IMG/VR virus record: IMGVR_UViG_3300032931_001151
Coordinates: 62,001-126,000 of that record
DNA: 64,000 nucleotides
Direction: 5' to 3' (one strand)
Origin: a virus
The notes beneath the pieces were generated by a model, which saw only the letters and a program-made list of their open reading frames with translations, had not been told where the DNA came from and searched no databases. Of this stretch, positions 51,331-58,109 are shown piece by piece. The translations under genes and the position numbers were made by a program. Each line of letters starts with the position of its first letter. Within the stretch, counting starts at the first letter, position 1.

Positions 51331-52065
51331 TTATTCCATATCCCAATATTTCTTGACCAAAATAGTATACTCTTCATTTAATTCTTTATCTAATTCTTTA
51401 TTGTATTTCTTTTTTAGTTCATAATATAATTGCGAAATTCTTTTAAACCATTTCCATTTATATTTTGCATCATTTATTAATTCCCGCACCATTTCGACGT
51501 TGCTATCATATAATTTAAATAAAATAATTTTTATTAGATCTTGGGCATTCGTACCACATACTTCTTCAAATACTTTTCCGGATTTTAACTCTTTCTCTAT
51601 TGAATTTGCCACCTCTTGATAATATGCATTAAACTCTCTATCATTGTTATACTCAGAAGATGTAACCGAACGTGGATGATAATTATCTTTCCATCCCATA
51701 TAGTTTAGAAAATGCACCACTTCATGGAATAGATCGTCTTTCATTTTCTCTACGATTTTATAGTATTCTTTATTTTCAAATTCAGCACCTAGTCCTCTTG
51801 ATATAGCATTTAAATTTATCATTGGATATTTATTACGATCTAATACCGTGAAATATCCCGGAACATTAATTCTATTTTTATTATTAGTTATGCCGACCAA
51901 AAGCGAATATTTAACTAAATATACATCTTTCTTTCCACTATTCTTGAATTCTTTTAATATATCATCAACAATATCATTTACTTGATTTCTAAAATTTTCA
52001 TCATCTATTCTTTCCACTAAAAAATGCCCATTTATATAATTCTCATAAAATTCACTAAATTTCAT
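51331..52065 (-). CDS. putative zinc metalloprotease-like protein (HExxH)
   Basis: 244 residues. I chose the ATG at 52065 (AGAGGAAAT upstream). Residues 109-124 read KDDLFHEVVHFLNYMG, with His114, Glu115 and His118 forming an HExxH zinc motif in a helix. The third ligand cannot be assigned by eye. The rest is helical and Lys-rich, with a long charged C-terminus (YELKKKYNKELDKELNEEYT). It lies inside the glycosyltransferase operon with tight spacing. Peptidase activity is inference from the motif alone. Confidence 0.55.
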   Translation of the reverse strand: MKFSEFYENYINGHFLVERIDDENFRNQVNDIVDDILKEFKNSGKKDVYLVKYSLLVGITNNKNRINVPGYFTVLDRNKYPMINLNAISRGLGAEFENKEYYKIVEKMKDDLFHEVVHFLNYMGWKDNYHPRSVTSSEYNNDREFNAYYQEVANSIEKELKSGKVFEEVCGTNAQDLIKIILFKLYDSNVEMVRELINDAKYKWKWFKRISQLYYELKKKYNKELDKELNEEYTILVKKYWDME

Positions 52066-52066
52066 T

Positions 52067-53227
52067 TTATTTCCTCTCACAATTAAAATGTATATCAAAC
52101 GATTTAGGATTTGTCATGGTTGGATCCATAAATCTATAAAATCTCTTCACTCCATTCATTGTAGGCCATTCTTCTAATTTTGGATTACAACCACAATCAA
52201 TAGCATACGGTATATTTTCTCTTGGAACCCACTCAACCCCGTCAAAATACTCTAAAATACCCTTGCGAGACTCTTGGAACCACACTTTAACTGGCTTACC
52301 CGTCTTTATATAATACAAATGAGCCGCAGCAACAAACCCTATAACATCTCCAAGTAACGAGTGACCACACCAAAATCCTCTATTATTAGGTGATATATAT
52401 TTTTTATCATATTCGGCTATTAATGCATCTTTGGATCTCATACAATGAACTATTGATGGCTTTACAATCCTCTTATCGCCATTCATATAATCTTCAAATA
52501 CCCACGGTTGATACGAGGGTAGTCCACCTTTCCAATAATTAGTCCAATCGGAACACCAAAGATGTTTAGTTTTATCTAAGGTTCTTTCATATGGATCTTG
52601 CATAATATGACCAACATAAGCTAATGCGGGTTCTTCCGTGAAGTTTTTGTATCCTTTATTGTGAGCATCTTCAAAAAACTTCGTAGTTCTTTGATAGAAC
52701 TCATCAATAGCATCTTTAGAAATACCCCAAAATCCCGCATTAGTATTCCAATATTTATTTGTTGTAACCCCGTGTTCTTTCAATAGATTACAATAATCTT
52801 CTAATTTACACCCCCACCAATTGTCTCTATGTTTTGAGTTTATTGGGTTAACTTCATTCTCCATTTGTACGAAAACTTTACTATTTCCAATTTCTTTAGT
52901 CAAATCTCCGGGATTAGCAACGAAGTAACAGTCCGCATCGAGAAACACATAATAATCATAATTAAGTTTACTTACTTCATTTTTGAGGAAATGGAACTTA
53001 AACATATATAGCTTTTTATCAAATTTACCACAAGGATGCACTATAGCACCTTCAATTGAAGGTAAGTCCGTAAAAATGTGGAAGTCTTGAGTTACCCCTA
53101 CTCGTCTTGCCGATTCAACCATAGTAGAAGCCATTTTCCCATGATTCTCGGAGGCAACGGTCCAATAGCAGAATGTTTTTTTATTACTTCTTGTTATTAT
53201 TTTACCAATTGATTCTGGAAGATTCAT
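52067..53227 (-). CDS. GT-A-fold glycosyltransferase, 386 aa
   Basis: 386 residues. KTFCYWTVASENHGKMASTM, then DFHIFTDL and DYYVFLDADCYFVANPGDL (Asp97-x-Asp99) is the standard GT-A donor and metal site; WNTNAGFWGISKDAIDEF is an acceptor-side motif. The C-terminal 120 residues are rich in Trp, Tyr and Cys (FWCGHSLLGDVIGFVAAAHL, WFQESRKG). The start overlaps the nuclease stop (ATGA). Donor and acceptor unknown. Confidence 0.68.
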   Translation of the reverse strand: MNLPESIGKIITRSNKKTFCYWTVASENHGKMASTMVESARRVGVTQDFHIFTDLPSIEGAIVHPCGKFDKKLYMFKFHFLKNEVSKLNYDYYVFLDADCYFVANPGDLTKEIGNSKVFVQMENEVNPINSKHRDNWWGCKLEDYCNLLKEHGVTTNKYWNTNAGFWGISKDAIDEFYQRTTKFFEDAHNKGYKNFTEEPALAYVGHIMQDPYERTLDKTKHLWCSDWTNYWKGGLPSYQPWVFEDYMNGDKRIVKPSIVHCMRSKDALIAEYDKKYISPNNRGFWCGHSLLGDVIGFVAAAHLYYIKTGKPVKVWFQESRKGILEYFDGVEWVPRENIPYAIDCGCNPKLEEWPTMNGVKRFYRFMDPTMTNPKSFDIHFNCERK

Positions 53228-54012
53228 TTAATTCTCTTGCCTTTCCCATTGCCTTTGCACACTTGAGGTTCACAATTCTGGTATTCACACCAACTACATA
53301 GAACTGATGGGCATGGCTTCCATTTTGACACATCATCAACGTCAAGGGCTAATATGGTGTTTATACCATTCCCTATTCTATTTTCAGCATCTTCAATGGA
53401 ATCAGCTTCTAAAATTTCTTCTTTTACAAAATCGTCTATCTCAAATCCCGAACCAGCACATAGATATACTCCTTGAAATTTAAGTTTTTTAGGAGTCTTA
53501 CCTGTTACTTTAGATATAAGATAATAATAGAAAGCAAATTGTGCCGTATGATCTCCCGTTTTTTTAGAAGTTTTATAATCTACCACACACCAATTCTCTT
53601 CTTCATCTCTATATAAAACGTCTATTTTTCCGGTTACATCTATATAAGGACTTAAAGCAATTCTAAATTCCTTTTCATGATAAACTTTTGAACTATTTGC
53701 CAATTTAGCATTATAAAACGCTTCAATTCTCTTAAAGGCTAATGGGAGTTTAGCCGCATATTCTTGAGTTAATATATATTTTTGATTATATAAATTAAAT
53801 AATCTTTTAATTTCATCTTGACCACCACCAAAGTAATTTTCCGCAATTTCATGGCATAAATTGCCGAAATCTGTAACATCATTATCTTTCTCTACTCGCT
53901 TCTTTTCTACATATTTTAAATACCAAGAATACCGACACTTTTCTATAGCACCCAAACTAGAGTGAGATAATGTAAATACTGTAGTATCGTGAGTGGTCTT
54001 AGTTTTTTGCAT
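53224..54012 (-). CDS. RecB/Cas4-like PD-(D/E)xK nuclease
   Basis: 262 residues from the ATG at 54012, chosen for the AGGAAAT ribosome site; an upstream in-frame ATG at 54042 lacks one. LSHSSLGAIEKCRYSWYLKY (Cys26), DFGNLCHEIAENYF (His54-Glu55) and GKIDVLYRDEEENWCVVDYK with T (Asp and Lys of the active site) are RecB-family motifs. The C-terminal LCSWCEYQNCEPQVC, together with Cys26, could hold a 4Fe-4S cluster as in Cas4 and AddB. A DNA-end processing role in replication or recombination is likely. Confidence 0.8.
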   Translation of the reverse strand: MQKTKTTHDTTVFTLSHSSLGAIEKCRYSWYLKYVEKKRVEKDNDVTDFGNLCHEIAENYFGGGQDEIKRLFNLYNQKYILTQEYAAKLPLAFKRIEAFYNAKLANSSKVYHEKEFRIALSPYIDVTGKIDVLYRDEEENWCVVDYKTSKKTGDHTAQFAFYYYLISKVTGKTPKKLKFQGVYLCAGSGFEIDDFVKEEILEADSIEDAENRIGNGINTILALDVDDVSKWKPCPSVLCSWCEYQNCEPQVCKGNGKGKRIK

Positions 54013-54030
54013 AATATTTCCTATTATGCT

Positions 54031-54058
54031 ATTATACCTCAAATTATATGGATTTCAA
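54031..54058 (-). promoter_or_regulatory. promoter for the RecB-like nuclease operon
   Basis: On the - strand: TTGAAA (54058 to 54053), 16-base spacer, TATAAT (54036 to 54031), inside the end of the preceding gene and 19 bases before the nuclease ATG at 54012. Confidence 0.6.
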
Positions 54059-54278
54059 CACCCATTTCAGTTAATTCAAGAATATCTTCGGTAAAGTATT
54101 TCGACTCTATTACTAATGTATCGGTTTCAAATATATAATCATCAAGATCATCACCCGATACTTCTTCAAAATCTTTCCCATATACATCCGACATAAACAA
54201 TAATATCTTTTTTGTTTTAGATTCATTTTCTTCAAATATAGCAAATGAAGTTTCTTCTAAATCGGAAAAGTAAAGCAT
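54039..54278 (-). CDS. hypothetical acidic protein, 79 aa
   Basis: 79 residues, strongly acidic (MLYFSDLEETSFAIFEENES..., EEVSGDDLDDYIFETDTLVI). Likely a small alpha/beta protein. Ribosome site AGGAGATT just before the ATG. No recognised family; acidic DNA-mimic function is possible but unsupported. Confidence 0.55.
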   Translation of the reverse strand: MLYFSDLEETSFAIFEENESKTKKILLFMSDVYGKDFEEVSGDDLDDYIFETDTLVIESKYFTEDILELTEMGVEIHII

Positions 54279-54287
54279 TGTAATCTC

Positions 54288-54716
54288 CTAGTAAAAGAAA
54301 TGTAAATGGTTGTTATTGCTATTTATTATAGAAATGCCATTATAATGAAATTTATTATCTCTCATTTCTTTTATAAGCTCTTTATACTTACTACTTTTTA
54401 TTACTTTTCCTATTACATCATATCTATATTCACTCTCGGGGGTCTTTTTAATAGTTTCTTCAATCTCCTTAAAGTTGCTATTGATTTGTCTCCAAGAATT
54501 AATTAACGTATTTATTTCTACGATGTGTTCAATTATGCAACAAAATTCCCATAATCTGGCCTTAGAATCTATTGTTCCATTTTTAGTATATTCTTGTATA
54601 TCTTTTTTGTCTTCATCTAAAAGATATTTATTTTCAATAAAGATGTTTCTAAATGATGAAATAAACCTAACCATCTTTAGAATGGTTTGAATATCTATTA
54701 GGAGTGGTTCAGGCAT
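54288..54716 (-). CDS. hypothetical protein, 142 aa
   Basis: 142 residues, mainly helical (MPEPLLIDIQTILKMVRFIS...). A basic or acidic alternating pattern (EETIKKTPESEYRYDVIGKV) and a His/Asn-rich end (SNNNHLHFFY). Its start overlaps the end of the 78-aa gene by eight bases. No recognised family. Confidence 0.55.
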   Translation of the reverse strand: MPEPLLIDIQTILKMVRFISSFRNIFIENKYLLDEDKKDIQEYTKNGTIDSKARLWEFCCIIEHIVEINTLINSWRQINSNFKEIEETIKKTPESEYRYDVIGKVIKSSKYKELIKEMRDNKFHYNGISIINSNNNHLHFFY

Positions 54717-54945
54717 TTTGAAGAACTTCTATCAAATAATCTATTTGAGATGAAATAAGAGTTTTTGAATATTTTCCATTTTCAAATTTATAATCAACTA
54801 TAAAAAACTTATTAAATACATTGTAAACCATATTACAATTATAATATTCAAGTACGGTTAAATTTGGATGTATTCTACTTCTTTTTCCTTTTTCAAGAGT
54901 AATATATTCTTCTTGAATCGGGATTGTGTTAATCATTATTTGCAT
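54709..54945 (-). CDS. hypothetical protein, 78 aa
   Basis: 78 residues, beta-rich in the first half (MQIMINTIPIQEEYITLEKG), then NCNMVYNVFNKFFIVDYKFE. It starts two bases after the upstream stop. No recognised family. Confidence 0.5.
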   Translation of the reverse strand: MQIMINTIPIQEEYITLEKGKRSRIHPNLTVLEYYNCNMVYNVFNKFFIVDYKFENGKYSKTLISSQIDYLIEVLQNA

Positions 54946-54947
54946 AA

Positions 54948-55226
54948 TTATGCCTTTTGTATAAGTTCTTCAACCTTTTCTTTCGGAATATTAACTTTAA
55001 AAGCAAATCTAATATCTTCAATATGTCTTAAATCAAGTACAACGTCCACCGAATGAATATCAACTTCTCCTATTCTTTTTTTAGCTTCATTCGTTATCTT
55101 AACTCTTAAGTAGTGTAAAGTATCAGCACTAAAGAATTTAGACTCTTTAGAGTATTCGGAGAGAACTTCGTCAATTATCTCTCCTAATATTTTTTGCTTT
55201 TCTGGTTCTAGTTTAAATTCTTCCAT
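54948..55226 (-). CDS. hypothetical protein, 92 aa
   Basis: 92 residues (MEEFKLEPEKQKILGEIIDE...LHYLRVKITNEAKKRIGEVD...VVLDLRHIEDIRFAFKVNIP). Helical start then alpha/beta. Ribosome site AAAGGAT. No recognised family. Confidence 0.55.
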   Translation of the reverse strand: MEEFKLEPEKQKILGEIIDEVLSEYSKESKFFSADTLHYLRVKITNEAKKRIGEVDIHSVDVVLDLRHIEDIRFAFKVNIPKEKVEELIQKA

Positions 55227-55238
55227 ATATCCTTTCTA

Positions 55239-56579
55239 TTATTTCACGGGGAGCGGTGGAACCGCATTATCTAATCCTTCTTCCTCTGGAGTTGCTTCTG
55301 GAGTTTCTGGTGTTGCTTCAGGAGTTGCTTCGGTAGGAGTTTCCGATGTTGCTTCGGGTGTTGCTTCAGGTGACTCCCCTTTAGTCGGCGTCGTTTCGGC
55401 GGCAACTTCCTCTGGCTTGGACTCTTCTTGATCTTTTATATCACCTTCGCCTAAGTTCTGAGAATTAAATATAACATATACTTGACCCATAGAACCCGAT
55501 TCTTGATTATATACACTCGTTAACGTTCTAAAAATATTACTTCTAACGAATATAGGATCTTCTTTATTTGATTTTATAAACTCGTGTACTAATGACGGAA
55601 CCATTACGTTAACTTTATCGAGTGGAATCTTATAGTTCTCACCTTCTTCAGTAACCATTGCCCCTATATCAATCAAATTTGCTCTAATAGCTGGAGCATT
55701 TGAGAAGTTTATTTTGATAGTTCTCAAAAAGTTTATAGCCTTTGATTTATCTTGCCAATTCTTTCCGAAATTCGTTTCAAGGTATGCATTTATTTTATCA
55801 TATGCTTGGCGTTTCATATCGGTTGAAAGTTCATTGTTAGCATTATATATTGGAACATTGGAATTATGAATTATTATGTTCTTCTCTCTCTTATCCATTA
55901 AAGGGTATGTTTTTCTTAATTCTCTATTTTTATCTCTTAACATATCTCTTTGAGAAGGAGTAAGTAAATTCATAACATCTTTAGAAGAGATTCCAGATTT
56001 TAAATCGTCTTCTGGTATAAGTTTCTTCAAATCAAGTCCGACATTGACATATTTAAATTTTTCTAATCTAATATTGTTTTCATTGGTTAAGCTATAATCA
56101 ACATCTACGTCTCCACTATCAGCGAACATCTTTGTTACTTTTTGCTCAGGGGTTTCTTGCGGTTCAACTGGAGATTCGGGGGTAATTTCAGGCTCTACTG
56201 GAGCATCTTCCGTTGGTAGTTCTTTCGTATCATCTTTAGTTTCTTTAGGTGGTGGAGTTTCATCTTTACTTATCTCAGCGTCTATCATATCATCTAAAGA
56301 TTCTTCCCCTTCTGCCTCAATTATTCCAAATTGAGTTTCGCCTGGCTCTTTGGCTACACATATTGGACCCGCATAACCACCGCCTCCACCTTCCGATTGA
56401 CTTAATGACGATTGACCGGTTCCATATAATTTTGGACCAGCGCCGAATAATACACCCTCGGCAATTATGGCCTTCACTTTATTTCTAACTGGTGGTTCTA
56501 TCACGACTTGAGTCTTAACCGGCTCCAATTTGATAGGTTTAGGTGACTCATAAAATAATGATTTAATTTTGTTCGACAT
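55239..56579 (-). CDS. Pro/Glu/Thr-rich protein with central folded domain, 446 aa
   Basis: 446 residues. The N-terminus contains a glycine run (SEGGGGGYAGPI, near 64-75); residues about 100-150 and 390-440 are disordered Pro/Glu/Thr segments, the second built of TPEAT-type repeats. The middle (about 165-385: YVNVGLDLKKLIPEDDLKSG, VMNLLTPSQRDMLRDKNREL, NFLRTIKINFSNAPAIRANL) looks folded and alpha/beta. The layout resembles virion or scaffold-associated proteins, but no family is recognised. A TATAAATA box and a small hairpin lie upstream, suggesting late expression. Confidence 0.55.
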   Translation of the reverse strand: MSNKIKSLFYESPKPIKLEPVKTQVVIEPPVRNKVKAIIAEGVLFGAGPKLYGTGQSSLSQSEGGGGGYAGPICVAKEPGETQFGIIEAEGEESLDDMIDAEISKDETPPPKETKDDTKELPTEDAPVEPEITPESPVEPQETPEQKVTKMFADSGDVDVDYSLTNENNIRLEKFKYVNVGLDLKKLIPEDDLKSGISSKDVMNLLTPSQRDMLRDKNRELRKTYPLMDKREKNIIIHNSNVPIYNANNELSTDMKRQAYDKINAYLETNFGKNWQDKSKAINFLRTIKINFSNAPAIRANLIDIGAMVTEEGENYKIPLDKVNVMVPSLVHEFIKSNKEDPIFVRSNIFRTLTSVYNQESGSMGQVYVIFNSQNLGEGDIKDQEESKPEEVAAETTPTKGESPEATPEATSETPTEATPEATPETPEATPEEEGLDNAVPPLPVK

Positions 56580-56580
56580 G

Positions 56581-56626
56581 GTTAAAAGTACCTTTTTGTA
56601 TTATAGCCTCTTTTAACTTATTTATA
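56581..56626 (-). promoter_or_regulatory. late-type box and hairpin variant before the 446-aa gene
   Basis: Plus-strand GTTAAAAG (56581-56588) and CTTTTAAC (56610-56617) are an 8-bp inverted repeat. On the - strand the loop holds TATAAT (56605 to 56600) and the ribosome site AAAAAGG; just upstream of the stem is TATAAATA (56626 to 56619). Unlike the other hairpins, the ribosome site is in the loop, next to the 3' arm, not in it. Confidence 0.4.
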
Positions 56627-56632
56627 TAATAT

Positions 56633-57082
56633 TTATTGACCAGACGACCCGAATCCTTTAGTCCCTCTAGAATCATTGGTTGGCATAGCATCAAGTTGTT
56701 TCAATGTAACTTGAGGTACTCTTTTAAAGATCATTTGGGCTATTTTTGATCCTTTTGGTAGGTTTACTACTTCCTTACTAGTATTCAATAGAATAACCTT
56801 AATATTATTATGGTAAGTGTAATCTATAGTTCCAGGAGTATTTACTATAGTTAACCCCAATTTTAGAGCATTTCCGCTCCTTGGGCGAATTTGAGCTTCC
56901 CAAATATCATTTGAAGTGGTCATGTCAACTACGACCCCCGTATCTACTAACTTTCGTTCTCCTGGATTAATAGATACTTCCTCAACGGAGGACAAATCCC
57001 ATCCCGCATCCGTAGGATTGGCCTTGGATGGCATTTTAGCATCCAAATGATTTAAATAGACTCCGAAAGTAATATCTTCCAT
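56633..57082 (-). CDS. dut: dUTPase (dUTP nucleotidohydrolase)
   Basis: 149 residues, the usual length of trimeric dUTPases. Five motifs in order: DAGWDL (25-30), RPRSGNALKLGL (66-77), NTPGTIDYTY (81-90, with Asp87 as catalytic base), LPKGSKIAQMIF (108-119) and SRGTKGFGSSG (138-148). The usual uracil-site sequence after motif 3, Y.GE, is YHNN here, and motif 5 has Lys where Gly is common; otherwise intact. It hydrolyses dUTP to dUMP and pyrophosphate, keeping uracil out of DNA and feeding thymidylate synthesis with the dCMP deaminase at 3.2 kb. Confidence 0.9.
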   Translation of the reverse strand: MEDITFGVYLNHLDAKMPSKANPTDAGWDLSSVEEVSINPGERKLVDTGVVVDMTTSNDIWEAQIRPRSGNALKLGLTIVNTPGTIDYTYHNNIKVILLNTSKEVVNLPKGSKIAQMIFKRVPQVTLKQLDAMPTNDSRGTKGFGSSGQ

Positions 57083-57108
57083 AATTATTTCCTTAATTGG
57101 GTTTTCTA

Positions 57109-57117
57109 ATTATAGCA
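57109..57117 (-). promoter_or_regulatory. extended -10 promoter for dUTPase
   Basis: On the - strand: TGC directly before TATAAT (57117 to 57109), no good -35 hexamer. It is the mirror image of the box facing the other way at 57159-57167. Confidence 0.6.
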
Positions 57118-57158
57118 TAAAAATAAATCCAAAATATAAAAAATTTGTACTAGCTCTA

Positions 57159-57167
57159 TGCTATAAT
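57159..57167 (+). promoter_or_regulatory. extended -10 promoter for the tandem glycosyltransferases
   Basis: TGC directly before TATAAT (57159-57167), no good -35 hexamer, 28 bases before the ATG at 57195; ribosome site ATAGGAA. The surrounding TATGCTATAATT (57157-57168) is the exact reverse complement of 57108-57119. Confidence 0.6.
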
Positions 57168-57194
57168 TGCTACATCTTAATATAGGAAAATAAT

Positions 57195-58109
57195 ATGATA
57201 AAGGCAAAATTCTATCTAATAAATCTTGAAAAAGATACCGCTAAATTAGAGTGGTGTAAAAAAGTAATTGGCGATAGATTTGAATTTGAAGTATTTAAGG
57301 CTATTGAAGTGGGAGAAAAAGAAGATATAAAAAACTTTAAAACTAAGGGAGAATATGGGTGCTTCCAAAGTCATATGAAAGTAATGGAAAAGTGTCTAAA
57401 AGAAAAAGATAGTTATGATTTATTTTTCATCATGGAAGATGATATATTATTTGTAGAGAATTTTGATAAGTATTTCAACGATGTTGTGGATAAACTTGTT
57501 AAAACCGACTACGATGTATGTTTGTTTTATGATTGGTCTAAAACCGACGATTTAACAGAAGATATAATTTCACTTAAAAAAACCGATTCGTTATATTTAC
57601 ATTTTTATGCTATACATCCTAATAAAATAGGAAAAATGCTTTGGTATGGTAATACATATTGGTGCCCATTAGATTATATTATAAAGCATGAAAGTAGTCA
57701 AGGAAATATAAACGCAATAACAACATCTAAAATTCTTGTTAAACAAAATAGATTTTTTGATTCTGCATTAACTGGATATGGATTTAGAGGAGAGCTAAAC
57801 GGCGTTCTTGATTGTGTATATCCGTATGATGACATGTATTCTAAAGAATGTGAATTAATTGGAAAATGGAAACTTTACAAGACTAATTTTAGAGATATAT
57901 TAGAATTTTTTATTGACGGATCCGTTACTTGCGAACAATCAAAACTTACGGGTGGGAGATGGAGAATGATACACAACGAGGTAATAATAACATTTTTACA
58001 ACCCGAAGTATTTGAAATAATCTATTTAAAAAATAATAAAGTATATAGTAAAATGCCGGGAGAAAGTTGGGATACTATGAAAACTTTTATTATAAAAGAG
58101 GGAAAATGA
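57195..58109 (+). CDS. GT25-like glycosyltransferase with C-terminal beta domain (one module)
   Basis: 304 residues. GT25 motifs: FYLINLEKDTAKLEWCKKVI (6-25), GEYGCFQSHMKVMEKCL (52-68, the GC..SH motif), FFIMEDDILF (77-86). After residue about 210 (YPYDDMYSKECELIGKWKLY) comes a separate beta domain of about 80 residues with LIGKW, a GGRWR core and a GESW end. The same two-domain unit is repeated twice in the following gene. Role probably glycosylation with the beta domain as a binding or assembly module; both are inference. Confidence 0.7.
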   Translation: MIKAKFYLINLEKDTAKLEWCKKVIGDRFEFEVFKAIEVGEKEDIKNFKTKGEYGCFQSHMKVMEKCLKEKDSYDLFFIMEDDILFVENFDKYFNDVVDKLVKTDYDVCLFYDWSKTDDLTEDIISLKKTDSLYLHFYAIHPNKIGKMLWYGNTYWCPLDYIIKHESSQGNINAITTSKILVKQNRFFDSALTGYGFRGELNGVLDCVYPYDDMYSKECELIGKWKLYKTNFRDILEFFIDGSVTCEQSKLTGGRWRMIHNEVIITFLQPEVFEIIYLKNNKVYSKMPGESWDTMKTFIIKEGK

